A stretch of 64,000 bases of DNA from Dromaius novaehollandiae (GCF_036370855.1 NC_088102.1:41143835-41207834); one strand, 5' to 3'; positions 25,501 to 37,686 are shown, counted from the first letter of the stretch. Notes: generated from the sequence alone by a model not told the origin. Program-made: numbers and translations.

Positions 25501-28500
25501 CACCCATATTTGGAAATGTATTATACCTGACACAAGTTTCCTAGATGTAAGCAATAATAAAAAGTAGAATTGTTTAGGAAGAGACAAGAAAAAAAAGAAC
25601 TGCTAAAATGACATTCCTGCCCATGAACTTCTTGGAAACAATGTTACTCAAACAATAAAACTTTTAAAGCTTAGGAACAAAGCCCATAAAATAGAACAGT
25701 TTCCAATGACCTGTACTTTCACAACTTTAACTCTGCTTCCAGGCAAAACAAACACATTAAGTGAACCAGACATTTTTACCCCAGTTCTCTCCTTCCAAAA
25801 CTATTCAAGAAATCTTCAAGACTTACTAATATTCATGGAAGTGGTGCACAAAGCTAGGGCTGTGCCACAACCACACAATAGCTGAAAACAAAAATCAAGA
25901 GTGCTTTGTATAGTAATCATCAGACAGCCTTCATTTGTTAGTCTTACACTGTCATTTTGAGTTACATTGGTACTTTTGTTGTTGCATTTTGAAGTCTTAC
26001 ACTTTGCTTGAGCTTATTTTAGCAGAGTATTTTTGAAAACTAAAACACATCTTCTGCAATCAAGAAAGAAAAATCCTGTGATATACATCATGAAATTTCT
26101 GAATCATTAGATTTGTTTGACGACGAGTAGACCACAATATCTTCTGATATACAACCACTAAATCACTAAAAAAGGTATATACATTTAAAACACTTTTTAA
26201 ACAATGGAAAAATAAGCTACAAGGTTCATAAAAGCACATCCATATATATGTAACAGCATAAAACCACAAACATCTGAAATCAGTCTTCAAGTACAAGTGG
26301 ACAAAGCAATCAAGTGAAGAAAATACTATTTTCCTTAGAACATTACTTACAGCTTGCAATACAAGCAATTCTACCCTACAGTTCAGAAAACTTTTTAAAA
26401 AGACAATGCTTGCAAGAAGTCAAACCATACCCAAAAACAGAAGAAAAGAAGGCAAAGCAAACTAAAGAAAGATTTGCAACCTTTGGTAATTTAGGCATCC
26501 CTGAACTTTTAAACACAAAATTGAAACAATTTTAGGTAATGAATTTTAAGAACAGTAAATCAATCATTAAAGCTGGAAACCTAACAGAGCTATCAGATCA
26601 GCCCACCCTAACACAGACTAGTTCCTTACGACACAGTCTGCAAATTTTGGCTAGTTGTATTTTAACCATATAAAACAGAATTTCTATCCAGGGTAGATTA
26701 ATGCAAAAGTCTTAAAGATGCATGCCTAAAGCTCCAGGTCCTAATGTTAGGTCGTTGCATCAAAGTTTCAGTATATGCTGAAAACAAACAAAAGAGAAAC
26801 CTAGAAAACAGAAACATTCCTTTAACTACAGCCTGTAAGATGAATCTGAGAGAAGGATGACCTGCAGCACAGCAGTGTTGCGTCCAAAATTCACATCTCT
26901 GCGGAGCTCTTCACAAGCATCACTCACAAGAGAGAAGAGAGGGACTTGATCATGAGCAGGTGTTCAAGAAGAATCAAGGCTGACTTTTAAGCCTAAGTAG
27001 CTCTAGCTTCATACTCTAGTTTCTCTCCCATATATTTTCTTGTACAGATTTCCTATGGAAATAGCATTTATGCAATTATTAAGTCTTCTGCATATAACTT
27101 AAAATCCATAAGCCAAATACATAGAGGCATATATTTCCTTATCAAATATGTCTAAAACGTAAGTTTCCTAAAAGTTTTTGAAAATAAGCAGCAAAGAAGA
27201 AAAAGACTAACAACCTTTGAGGGAAAAGCTCAGCTCTCGTTCACTCCATTCAGCCACCAAGATGCAGCGGTGAGCTGGGCAGTCATGCCTGCACATGCTA
27301 GCCAGTAAGCATACTGGTATGATGGCTGGTGCATGACAGTATACATACTGCTTTTTACCAAAAAGACAGCAGGTATGGGTGAGCTATGGATAGCAAGAGG
27401 CAGACATCTGCAGAGAAAGAGACTTCATTAATTCTACTACTCACAGAGCTACTTGTTACTACAAAGACACTTTATTACAGCTTGGGGGAGTTTTTCCCCT
27501 AAGAGGGCCATGTCAATGGATTCGTTTATAAAATCGCATATGCCAGACTAGTAGTTAAATCTAATGCTCAGTAGTGAATTAAGCCTTTACCCATTAAACA
27601 CTTTCATACATTTAACATCATACTGTCCCGAGTAATCTCCTAGACTTCAGTCAAGCATAATAGTGGGCATCTGTTTTCAAGATCAGAGTCCTACAGAGCC
27701 TCAAGCTCAATTTCTGAGTGGCTCAACACTGGATGCAAGCAACAAAAATTAAAGGGGGGACAGACACACTCTGATGAGGATCTAAGAGTAAATTCCAAAG
27801 TACCTCCTCAGTTTCAACTAATTTTGCTCTTATTCCCCATGCCAGGTACAGGCCTGACTCAACCAAAAGACTGCATTTGTATGACTGGTATTTTCCAAGC
27901 AGAAGCTTTTTGTACCTACTGATATGCCTTCATCGCAGTACTGCCCATAGGTACTGTTGAGACTCATTCTATTAGTATTTTCATGGGTTTGTGCAGAGCC
28001 TCTCCCTGAACTGATGATCTTTAGACCAAAGTTCCTTCCCACAGCTCTGGCAAAAGAATTTAGAGATAGTATTTTCACAGATTTGTACAGAGCCCAATAG
28101 AATGAATCTCAGCAGGACCTACAGACAGTCCTGCAGTGAAGAGCAGAGGCTGCCAATGACTGAAGATGCTGTTATCTTTGTCTCTTTCAGGAGAGTCCCA
28201 TAAGAGTTAAATCCAGTTCAACAACCCTACCCAAGGAGGGAGAATCTATTTCATAGATTTTAAGACAGGCCACTGTGGGCAAAAAGGAACACAGTGGTAA
28301 TACAGAACATAAAGAGGTAGTCTAGTTTGGTTGGATCTCTCTAACCCAAGAGGCAACACTGACTAAAATATTGCTATTATAAAATAAGCTACCTTTGTAG
28401 TGACAGTTGGGTTAGATAAACCTGCTGCAAGCAGAAGATTAGACAGCCCGCTAACCTGTTTGATAGCTGAAAAGTTAACTGTCCTCTCTTTCTTTTGCAT

Positions 28501-31500
28501 CAACTCAAAAACAAAGACTTCAAGGTAAATGCAACTGCTACAGAAATACTACTATCTTGAAAGTGTCATTTAAGTCTGGGAAAAAAAAAAAGTAGAAATC
28601 ATTCAGCACCCCAAGTACCCTTTGTTTTGAGTTCTCTAGAGGTGTTAACTTGACCATACTGCTACACTACCAATTACCATCCCCAGTTCACAGCTGTAAC
28701 AGCAGAGACACAGCCAGGCAAAGAGACTTGGCCAGAAGACAGCAAGTCAGTGGGAGAGTCAGTGCTGTAACTATTAGCTTTCCTCAATATGCACAGATAA
28801 TGTAATTACCCTCAGTACAGTACCTTTTGCCACTGCCCCTATTAAGAGTCCTGCATTCACAAACTTACCTGTATTATGGTCACGCTCTTCCTGGAAAATA
28901 ATTAAGCCAGTTATTTTCCAATTGTAGGATGTTCTGAGGGACAGGCCAAGGCAATCTGAGAGTTCTGCCTTTATGTGATTCTAAATGTGATCCAGGTAGA
29001 AAATCCAGGTAAGAAACTAAAAGGAGTACCTGCAGCAATACCTGCTTCTCAGTCACCCCTGCAGATGTGAGAAGTGCAGGAGCTGGAAAGGCCAAAGGGG
29101 CTGGAGAAGAGCAGACTGCCAAATCCCTTTTCCTTCTTGGATACACCCCAAGCATTCTCCTCCTGATGGCACCCAGGAGCCCAAGACGGCTCACCAGGTA
29201 AGTGCAGAGAGGGGCACAACAGAGGAAGCACTAGAAGTCCCCCCAGCCCTATTTAGTTAAATTCCCAGAATGAAGCAGCAGATAGTTCCAGAGTGGCTTG
29301 CTATTGGCCTCTCTCACCTGTGACTCGCTCTTCTTCCGCAACCATACTCATTTCAGCATGTGAAGAAATGAGACAGAAAGCAGGCAAGGGATTTTAATTA
29401 CAGCCCAGGAGAGCTACATGATGAAGAAGGTGGAAGAGCAATACCAGGAAAAAGAAAGGGGGGGGGGGGGGTGGGGGATAGCTGTTTTGAGTCTTACTTG
29501 CTCTGCCCACCTTGTGCTCCTGAAACAAGCTAGCATTGACTATGTAGCATTGCAGCATCGGTACCACCATTGAGACCCTGTGTACAAAATCCGACTGGTC
29601 AACTTGGCCACTGGTGTACCTGATGCTTGGTGTCCACATGAAGGTGAGATACTGCACTGCAGCAGCTAGGGAGAACACCTCTCAAAGGCACATTCTCCTT
29701 GCATCAGCTGCTCTTTCCTGTCTTTCCAAGTAGTCTGGACATCTTTCTCCTCCTTTCTTCTTCTTTCTTCCCCAAGAAACAATATAATACTGGGAGTTTC
29801 ACTCTTTGACTGTAGTAAAAATGAAGCAATATTTGTTAATGCCTATGTGCAAATTAGCTAGTAGTCAGCCTAGGACCATTAAAAGACTTGTGCATTTGTT
29901 GAATGAATGGCACCTCTTCTGTCTTCCAAAAAACACTCTTCAAAATACTGGTATCTGTCCAGTGGAAGAAGGAGCAGCAATTGCAAAGTAGTTTTCCTAC
30001 TACTTTATTTTGAGGACAGAAAACCAGTGCACTGAAGGGTAGGAAAGGAAACTGCAAACTGGTAACAGCCTAGAAGGGGAGGAATACTCAAGAATAACAT
30101 AGCAAGAAGAAAAAAATTCCTGGAGCGCAGGACAGCAAACTCCCAGAAATACTTTGGCAAGAAAACCTCCCTGAAGCATAAGAAGGAGCAAAACTCATCA
30201 GTGGTACAGCAACAGATATGAGGGACAGAGAAATTACAAATTCTGATCTGCCAGATCATAGTGACTTTAAAAAACTTGGATCCTTCCACATTTCTTCTTC
30301 CTCCTTTAGGTCCATGGCAAAAATACTAGCTGTGAATCTTCAGACTATAGGATATGTATAAAAATCACAAGAAATTTACAGCTGACAGTGCTACCCTCAA
30401 AGTACAAAAACATTCCCCTACATCAAATTAAGCAAGAGTGTTATAGGAACTAGAAGGCATTATTACATGATAGAGAAATGCTTTTCTACTACAGAGGCAG
30501 GCAATAAATCTTAAGAGATTGCAAACTTCTCTTATGAGAGAAGACATTTGTTAGCTTGTTTTGACTGACATGAAATCCTTCACTAGAAGGAAATATTGTC
30601 AGTGACTCTCCGTTCTCTCATCGCTAGACTTTGCCCAGAATCAAGTTAGCATGTAATAAGGAAAAGCCACAGTACTTTTATCAGGTTTATAGTAGGAGCA
30701 CATACAAGCAAAGCAGCTAACACTCCTAAAGAGTTGTCACTCTGTATGTGCAACTTTTTAACAAGAGGGGACAGAGGAGGACACATGGACTGTTACACTG
30801 TTAGATGCTGATTATTTAATGATTGTATAAAATGGCCAGCATTTAAATAAGGGCGACATACCTGTCATCTAAACTGACAGCAGAGCATTATAGAGATCCT
30901 GCTCAGTACTCTCTGAGGCAAAGCGCTTAATCCTTCAGGTGTCTAACCCTGCTAGAAGAAATATAAAGAACTCAAGGAATGGGGCTGGATTTAGGAGATG
31001 GAGATGTCTAATCTATCGGGGGAAAAAAGTGCTAATTGAAAAATAGACTGCTCACTCTGGGTGCCTCAGGGGAGATTTAGAAATGAATGGATGTTCCTTT
31101 CTCCCATATACAACTATACTGCTGGTGGTATTATTTTTATACAGTGACTAGCTGCAAAAAAACCTCTCTTTTCTTCCTGCCTTCTTAGTAAGGCTGGCTA
31201 AGTTGGTACCTTTTATCAGTACCTTGAAACTCTCTAAACAGAGATTGGGTCATTTCTTATGTCAGAGCTAGTTTCTGGTCAAAGAGCAGTGAACTCTTCA
31301 AGGCAAACTAATAATGATCAAGCATGTCCCCTATCTGCTGGATTCAAAGAAAGACTTTCTCTACTTTTATAGATTATATATGCTGAGTCTCCTTACATAT
31401 AGCTTGGGACAAAGTGTTATCACAGAAGCCACTGGTGAGACTACAACCAAGTTCAGATCCTGTGGTAAGAACTCTCAACATCTGTTCCCCAAGATAAAAA

Positions 31501-34500
31501 TATCAAACTTGTTGTTATGCCTTGTTAAGCATGTCCTCTCTCCTATCTCAGAAGTAGTAGTAAACAGAATTGACTATACAACTGATACATAACTCTCTGC
31601 TTTATGGTAAAGATCTCTACTGTGAAGGTGCTGTATAAAGACCAAACAAAAATGGTTCCTGTTCCAGAGACAGCATTAATATAAGTACAAGGAAGAGATA
31701 TATATACACAGATACAGACCAGTGAAAAAGTTCAAAAGGCAGTGAGACAGTATCAGGACTCAAAACAACTCTAACCTCAGTCCAGTTTTGTTGGGGTTTT
31801 TTTGCTGTATTTTTAAATATATCTCAGAGTAAAGGGGAGTTTTAAATGAGATCCATGAATCAATTCTGTAAGTTCCTATGTGAAGTGCTTCCCACATGGA
31901 AGGGTAGCACTAGAGATATTACAAAGGTGCTTTTCTGAAAATTCAACATGTTAAAGATAGGAAAGAAAAGCTGACAACTTGACAGAGCAGATTAAGAGAT
32001 GCAGCTGGGGGACTGACACATGAAAAAAAGAAGACTCCCAGCTTGAATCTAACATGGCAAACACAAGATGTAGAAGATGTAAAGAGAGCAGTGACAAAAA
32101 TCAAAGCAATTGGCTCAGGAAATAATAGTCACAATATCATTCAGAGCAAGGAAGATGGAATGTGTCAAAGGTCATTAACAAAGAGATGCTGCAGTTATCA
32201 AGAGCTATTTAATTGAAGTCTCAGCTTTAGATATGTGATAGATAAGGCCGTGAGTTTAATGTTGTGTAAACAGAAAGTGCAAAAACATAACATAGCCTGA
32301 GAAAAAGAACACAGAATGGGGTCCAAACTGCTGGTGACGTCAGTTTGTAAAACAGGGAAATTTGTTTTCTCTTAGAAGAATTCAGCAAGGTCTCACAGGG
32401 GACATAAGTCCTGGAAGGTAGAAAGGAAAATCTGTGGTGTAAGTCAAGATGGCTGGGGACTGAGTCACAAGAGTCACCAAGCACATAATGCTATATGTTG
32501 TGTGTAACAGTAGAGGCCAGACTCTGTGAGGAACAACCGCTGTCTCTGGTTCTTCCATAGATATGCAGTGTGACCTTGGATTTAACTGTCACCTCTTCTT
32601 AACACAAAATAACCAACCTTTTTTTGAAATGCTTGGATACAGCATTAATGTGATGAACATCACAGAGAAACCTGCATTTCACAGGGACAAACTTAAGTTA
32701 CTGTCAGTCCTCTGCAACAACTGTTTTACAAGTGGTTCTTTAAAATGGGACCTTTCCTGACTAAGTGGATTTAAAATAAACACAAGAAAACCACAAGCTC
32801 AGAAAGCTGAGGACATGCTGCACAGCGCAAAAAGCATGGCACAAAGACAATTACGCAGATCTCAGAATTATCATAGCTGTATCAGTGCAATGCTGAGCCC
32901 CAGCTAAGAATCTCTGCCTCTCAGCTAAACTACTCTGCTCAGACACAGCTCCTCACAGATGAAGCTACGCTGCTTCTGGATCTAAAGCTAGCTCAGTCAT
33001 TGCTTCCACACTATAAACATATCCTTGAGTTTCAGAACTACCAGCTTCTAGAAACCAACAGGAACAATGAGATGGGAGATACCCACTTGTGCTTAATAAC
33101 TCCAACTTCCAAAGGAAAAACAAATTGAAATCTCTTTGCCCTGAATTCTTGCCTCACTGAATTACTTTCAAGCAGAGGATAGTAAACCCGTACATATCAG
33201 CAAGTACCTCCATTCAGCATCTAGTTTCATGTTTGCTTAGCAGTTTAACTTGCTCTGCCTAATTTTGTAGGAATAGCACTTATCATTGCTATGGCAGAAT
33301 CTGCTACTGTTAGCAGATCAGCAGTTCCCTCTCATTTCTTAATTAATGCAACAATCTTCATGTTTCAAAGATGAAAAAACAGATGGTTAAAGAAAGTTTT
33401 TTTAAAAGAAAACAACAAAAAAACAAGAAAACACACAACACTGATTCTCCACATTTCGGGTTATTACAGTTCTGGCATCTTGAAGAAAATGTTTGTTTAA
33501 ATAAAGAACCTCCCAAAGATTTCTCCCCAAGTAATCAGCAATCATCTTGCTAGTGACAAGTACGAAAGAAAAGACTTAAAGATCACTTTCCTACAGTATA
33601 TTGGCTGTTCAACATTATCAAAAGATGCTACGATGTCTACAGAGCTAGTCAACTGACAACCCTTTCTAAATAAAGGTCCTCAAACTCACTAACAGAAACA
33701 TCACCAGAACAGCAAGCACTCTTCAAGTTCCAGCTGCCAGAAAATATGTTGATTGAAAACTTTCAAACTGCTCTGAGACTGTCTGTAAGATGTCACATAA
33801 GTATTCAGCTATGAGGAAGAGAAGATCAGTCCAGATGGAGGAACTCTGGTTCAGCATCTTGGTAAGAAGCAAAATCATTTTCAGAGAGCTTTTTCAACCC
33901 TGTTCTGATCAAATTGTTATAATCCAGTAAAGGGCAGTTGCTGTCCCCATAAGGAGGTTGGCTTCATTGCCCATGACATTTAAATAGTAAAGCACTTGCT
34001 TGCAAGAGCAACCATAAATCTGCCTCAGTAAGGATTACAGATTCATGAGTATAAAAGTAACTTAAAACAGCACAACCACATGACAGTTTGCGAGCAGCTG
34101 TGTAGGACAGCCCTGTGTTAAGGCACTTCAGAACTTGCTCTAGTGGCCAGATAAAGATTATTGAAAAGCCTGCAACTTAAGAGTAGAGTTGCACCTTCCA
34201 TGTACTCTGAGGAAATGTGTATGCTTGAGAGACGTAGACAAATTTAGGACCACTACTAAACCCGAAACTCAGTCACACACTCTGTTCACAGTAGCTGGTG
34301 CCCTAAAAGTGGATGGTGTGTTTCCCATGTCAGTGCATTGTAAGGACTATCATCCTTTCCTCCCGTCCCCCTCCAAAAGCCACAAGAATTTATCAGTCAG
34401 CATACTTGAACTGACCAAAACTTGACCCAAGTATCTTGCATCTATTGGCAAGACAGACACATCAGCTGTTACTATGATGGATGCAAATGACTAACCTACC

Positions 34501-36049
34501 AAAAATGAGGGTATCATCACAATTCTTTTACCACTTGTAGCATGAACATGTTAAATTAGAGCAACCAGATACCGAGTCTCAAAGTGACCACACATTTTCT
34601 TTCAGTGTCTGCTGGACGAGGTTTAATAAGTACAATGCAAACTGGAAGTCAGAAGATCAGGTTGAATTTTAGTTGTATAACTAACCTGCTCTGTGACTTC
34701 CACACATTGCATTTTTACATTTCTGTTTTTCTCATGTATAAAAACAAGGATACTTTGCCTTTTCTAACGTGCTTATGCTCATGAAGCATAAAGGTCACCA
34801 GAAGAGTTAAGTAACTGCAAGCATTGCACACTAGCCTCTGCAAAATAATTTCCCCTAAGCAGCTGTTTCTAGTCAATGAGTAATTCTGTCATTATTACTG
34901 GCAGGTCTACCCCAAATTGATGGTCAGTCTCCCCCTCCTTCAGCAAAAGGCTAACTTGGAATAATACCTGTGAGCAGCAACATAGCTTAACCATGGTGTC
35001 TGTAGGACTTGGATGGCACACATCACGACTCTTTATAGGACAGTTATTTCTAATTTATCCAGTTCCTAAAAATCAGATAGATTTATTGGTGCTAAAGGAG
35101 GGTAACAGGGGGCTGTAGTACTGCTTGGTACAGTGCCCATTCCTAGTCATACAGGAAGAGACTGGCTGCCAGCACTCCCATTTGCAGGATATCTGCTGCA
35201 ATCCTCTCAGTTCAATTTTGTTCAGGAATGACCAGCATCCTGCACAGAGAGCGCTTATCTTGGTTGTGTGTGTCTCAGTACAGTCAATTCTTTCACCAGC
35301 TCCACTTACCAAGCTTCTTAGAGGAGGCTCTTGCCACACATAAGGTTTTGACCTTTTGATGCTCTCACGAGCAAGGCCATTCCCAGGTACTTGGGACTTT
35401 TAGGCCCAATATGCTCATTTAGTGCCAGGAATAGACTATCCTCAATGCATTACTGTTGCTGTCTGTTACACTATTAGTTTAGTCTAACAGACTATCATGA
35501 GGCATGATTAACACAGAAACCCGTTCAATAAACCACAGTAGTCCTTACCTGAATCTCTTCAGTTTCATCCACTAAGAGGAAACTGACAACTTTCTCTGTC
35601 ATTTTCCTCCTCTTGGTCTCCTCATCCATTCCCTCCTCCTCCTCCTCCTGCTCTTGGGCTTTGCCAGCATGGTACACGGTGATAGGGTGCTTCCTTTTGT
35701 TCCCCCCAGCATGTATTCTCTTCTGACACTCCACACACAGGTTGATTTTGCACACCTGGCACCTCACTGCTGCTCTCTGCCTAGATCCTGTCATACTGGT
35801 GTGCATTATGTTCCCATTGGCACCTTTGCAGGAGTCACAGTAAGGGACATGGCCAGGTCTTATACGGGTCCGTTCATGGTTCCGTAACCTCTCCTGCTGA
35901 TGCAGCTCTTCTTCACACCGCTGACACTGTAGGCTCCCGCATTCGTCACACTCAAAGATTGCTTCATCTGTCCCACTGCAAACATAGCTTTCCTGGCACA
36001 GGAGTGTTGTGTTCTGTCCTTTCTCTGCAGTTTGTGTGTGGGCGCTCAT
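11335..36049 (-). CDS. ZFYVE1: ZFYVE1 / DFCP1, complete coding region, 11 exons
   Basis: ZFYVE1 (DFCP1) is a PI3P-binding protein of ER-derived omegasomes, where autophagosomes form, and is also found at Golgi and lipid droplets. Joining the exons 36049-35549, 21753-21249, 19315-19101, 16940-16834, 15841-15733, 15174-15077, 14969-14852, 14472-14302, 13511-13331, 12783-12670 and 11567-11335 gives 2352 nt: 783 residues and a TAA. The human protein is 777. All junctions are GT-AG and keep phase. Domains in order: N-terminal Cys/His-rich zinc region (about 18-120), NTPase domain with P-loop GNTGDGKS (193-200) and DTEG (241-244), Cys-rich central region linked in the family to ER targeting (about 410-550), FYVE domain 1 (about 597-663) and FYVE domain 2 (about 716-777). 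K199 corresponds to the catalytic lysine K193 of human. The start at 36049 is chosen because MSA- is the family N terminus and the context is AAG ATG. Confidence 0.96.
12670..12783 (-). CDS. ZFYVE1: ZFYVE1 coding exon 10
   Basis: 114 nt encoding the inter-FYVE linker, including GGTLIARKVGEAVQNTLGAV and then MDIPLG, between GCAG and GTGAGC. It is missed by frame-by-frame ORF reading because it is short, but the phase and sequence fit the family. Confidence 0.94.
13331..13511 (-). CDS. ZFYVE1: ZFYVE1 coding exon 9 (FYVE domain 1)
   Basis: 181 nt encoding the zinc ligands and PI3P-binding core of the first FYVE domain: CNKC, TKHHCRACGEGFCDGC, PERGWGPAPVRVCDNC. It ends in phase 1 before GTAATT. 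Confidence 0.95.
14302..14472 (-). CDS. ZFYVE1: ZFYVE1 coding exon 8
   Basis: 171 nt in phase 0, encoding TDGFLKDNNNAAQRLLDGM through IAPAYWRPNSQIL. It forms the linker and the first strand of FYVE domain 1. The donor is GTAAAT. Confidence 0.95.
14852..14969 (-). CDS. ZFYVE1: ZFYVE1 coding exon 7
   Basis: 118 nt encoding YVIECPNCGVVYRSRQYWFG and ending EHVWPG before GTAAGT. The CPNC pair closes the Cys-rich central region. Confidence 0.95.
15077..15174 (-). CDS. ZFYVE1: ZFYVE1 coding exon 6
   Basis: 98 nt encoding ACYERGMEVSVVPKTSASTD and then LGLAKYAWSG, ending in phase 2 before GTAAGT. Confidence 0.94.
15733..15841 (-). CDS. ZFYVE1: ZFYVE1 coding exon 5
   Basis: 109 nt encoding CGCKKSMNHAKEGVPHESK and CRYSHQYDNRVYTCK, after a CTCAG acceptor and before GTGAGC. 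The codon across the exon 4/5 junction reads Gly, followed by Cys where I recall Val in human. Confidence 0.93.
16834..16940 (-). CDS. ZFYVE1: ZFYVE1 coding exon 4
   Basis: 107 nt encoding ALSDRFSGEIPDDQMAHSS and a CSSVCLSCG Cys cluster, ending in phase 2 before GTAAGT. It begins the Cys-rich central region. Confidence 0.94.
18928..18951. repeat. (TCA)8 microsatellite
   Basis: Eight uninterrupted TCA units in the intron between ZFYVE1 coding exons 4 and 3. Confidence 0.9.
19101..19315 (-). CDS. ZFYVE1: ZFYVE1 coding exon 3
   Basis: 215 nt completing an Asp codon begun in exon 2. It encodes DHPSEVPEKLIQDRF, then FSSIHYKGTRTYNPP and ending KALK, before GTAAGT. It forms the C-terminal side of the NTPase domain. 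Confidence 0.95.
21249..21753 (-). CDS. ZFYVE1: ZFYVE1 coding exon 2 (NTPase domain)
   Basis: 505 nt, starting GTG AGG AAT after AAAG and ending TCT G before GTAAGT (phase 1). It carries the whole nucleotide-binding core: P-loop GNTGDGKS, GVWAAYDP, IDTEG and YRTRADRL. This domain is now regarded as an ATPase controlling omegasome constriction (family knowledge). It is almost identical to the mammalian sequence. Confidence 0.95.
22047..22112. repeat. 18-bp minisatellite, about 3.7 copies
   Basis: The unit cttctagagaagccagtc is repeated three times without mismatch and followed by a partial fourth copy. Confidence 0.92.
22538..22567. repeat. (T)30 homopolymer
   Basis: Thirty consecutive T on the + strand (A30 on the ZFYVE1 strand). 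No recognisable retroposon body is attached. Confidence 0.9.
24405..24775 (-). mobile_element. Degraded CR1-type LINE fragment
   Basis: On the + strand this reads like the antisense of the CR1/L3 3' region common in sauropsids. Key matches are ctgtctagtccaatagtctg, then cacaacatcctgttgcaat followed by attccacacagtatggga, then ctgaaggccctttgcttg and ggtgacccttgctcttg. It is diverged and 5'-truncated, with no intact reading frame. The call rests on recalled consensus text and boundaries are approximate. Confidence 0.55.
28680..28790 (-). mobile_element. MIR-like SINE remnant
   Basis: The + strand text cagagacacagccaggcaaa, then gagacttggccagaag, acagcaagtcagtgggagag resembles the antisense MIR core (cacagagaggttaag..acttgcccaagg..acagc). 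It is old and diverged. Confidence 0.5.
32560..32602 (+). mobile_element. Possible MIR-like fragment
   Basis: A short match to the MIR core (gcagtgtgaccttgg followed by aactgtcacctcttc). It is too short to be certain. Confidence 0.3.
34640..34752 (+). mobile_element. MIR-like SINE remnant
   Basis: The text follows the MIR order: gaagtcagaagatcaggtt, taactaacctgctctgtgac, then atttctgtttttctcatgta and taaaaacaagg, matching the CTGTGTGACCTTGG and TTTCCTCATCTGTAAAATGG parts of the consensus with many substitutions. Confidence 0.6.
35549..36049 (-). CDS. ZFYVE1: ZFYVE1 coding exon 1 (residues 1-167)
   Basis: This exon holds the start codon (36049-36047) and the N-terminal zinc-binding region, with Cys pairs such as FECDEC, QRCEEEL, PYCDSC and VRCQVC, and CVECQKRIHAGG. 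Five consecutive Glu at residues 135-139 are encoded by a GAG-type triplet run. It ends in phase 0 before GTAAGG. The frame stays open for 40 codons upstream of the chosen Met, but that part does not resemble the family. The 5' boundary of the exon (acceptor) could not be fixed. Confidence 0.94.
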
Positions 36050-37423
36050 CTTCAGATTTCTGTAGTGTTTTTCCTTCCTGTTTGTGTTTTGAACAATGAT
36101 ATGCGTACAAGTCAGTTGAAAATTCAGTATTTTCACAAGGGGAAAGAAATACAGCAGGAATTCTGTCACTACTTAATTTTAAAGAATTAATAAATGTTTC
36201 CACAAGATTAATACACTGACTGGCCTCCCAGAAAGAGTCTTGTGTTAAGTGCAGATGAAGTTTCCTTACTCCAGAATAAATTTAAACAGCGTGGCTGGTT
36301 TCATTTACTGATATACTCAAATGCTGGCAAACCTTCTTCCTCTGCTTAGCTAGATAATGTATCTTCAGTGATGTGAAGAAAAAAAAAAAATCAGTCTGGA
36401 GTACTTCAGCAAATTGGTCCATATATTTCTCTAAAGCACAGAGTGGTAGGAAATTAATTGAGGATACAGGGAAAAAAAGAAGACATTAGAAATGCACAAG
36501 TGCATATACATGCACACACACAGGATTGTGTCAATACTAGAAAATTCTCTGCTTTCAATATCCACAGCTAAGCTCCTCCTTCAGAGTTCACAGTATTTAT
36601 TTGCAGGGACTTTCCTGATGTACTTTGCCAGATAAACAAAATTAGATATCTTTGTATACTCCTCCTAACAATACTGAATACTAACCATTACCACAGCCAC
36701 ACTGACATAGGATGGATTTTTCTGTCAGATACAACTTGCCAAAACAGGCCTCCCAAACAAGTGACTGCTCCAAGCGCACCGCACACCAAGTAGTCTTTGT
36801 CTCGACACGCTCCTCCGCCGTCGTGCAGGGGCCCTGCGCCCTGCCTTCCCCACAACAGCCCCTTTCACCTCCCTCCTTTCAAGCACGAGCCCACAGCGCT
36901 ACTTTCACTTCGGCCGGCCCTTAGCGGGTCTCCTTCCAGAAAAAGCCATTTTCCCGATTTGTTTTGCACACCTTGCTGGGAGCAACCGCTTATTCCGAGC
37001 TGCTGGCGCCGGGCAGCCGGCCGGGTGCGTTAGCTGCCCCCAGGCGCCGCTTACACTTGTGGCTCGGTCCTCTCTAATGCCGCGAACCGAACAAACATGA
37101 CGGGCAGGTACTTTTTCAGCAATTCTGCGTTAGTTACGCAACGCCGCTACCAGCCGGGGGCTCGCTTGCGCGCCGTGCACCTACCTCAGGCTAAGGCGAG
37201 CACGGCTCCTCGTCACACCGAGCAGCAGCCGGGCAGAGCACGGGGAAGCCCCGGTTTCCCCCGCGGAGCCGCGGCGGGGGCCGGGACGCGCCGCGCCGCG
37301 GAACAAAGGCGGCCCCAAACGGGGCGCCGCGCGCCGGACTATTGTTTACAAGCCGGCGGCCACCTTCCTTCCCCTTCCTCCCGCCGGCAGCCGGTGACTA
37401 AGGAGTCGGGTCCCAGCCGCCTC

Positions 37424-37448
37424 TTCCTCCTCCTCCTCCTCCTCCTCC
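37424..37448. repeat. (TCC)n tract in the promoter
   Basis: About eight TCC/CTC units within the CpG island, forming a pyrimidine/purine strand asymmetry. Confidence 0.8.
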
Positions 37449-37686
37449 CCTGCGCAGCCGGGTAGGGGGGCCGCCCCGCTTCTCCTCCCCCGGGGCCCTG
37501 GCGGCGCGCCCCAACCATGCAGGCGAGGCGCCCCGGCAGGGCAGGACCCGCGCCGCCGCCGCGGCCCCCCTCCTCCCGCGCCCCTTGTTGCCAGCCGGGA
37601 TCAGCTGATCGCGGGGAACTTCACGGTTATTTCCCCCCCGCGGAGACGGGAAGGCGGCGCAGCGCGGCGCGGGCGGGGCCGCCCGG

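Larger units (their letters stand above)
21754..35548 (-). other. ZFYVE1: ZFYVE1 13.8 kb intron
   Basis: This is the intron between coding exons 1 and 2. No additional exon with family-like sequence is visible on either strand. It contains an 18-bp minisatellite, a T30 tract, a CR1 remnant and MIR-like remnants, which are listed separately. The remainder is unremarkable AT-rich intron. Confidence 0.8.

Noticed and set aside
32335-32342. Perfect TGACGTCA (CRE) in the ZFYVE1 intron
   Set aside because: An isolated 8-mer with no CpG island or other promoter signal. Expected by chance in 64 kb.
35073-35339. 88-residue minus ORF near the ZFYVE1 first coding exon
   Set aside because: No similarity to ZFYVE1. 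It lies in the intron just inside the exon 1 donor, with no acceptor or donor pair in phase.
36050-36169. 40-codon N-terminal extension of ZFYVE1
   Set aside because: The frame is open, but the sequence is unlike the family. The conserved MSA- start with good context lies at 36049.
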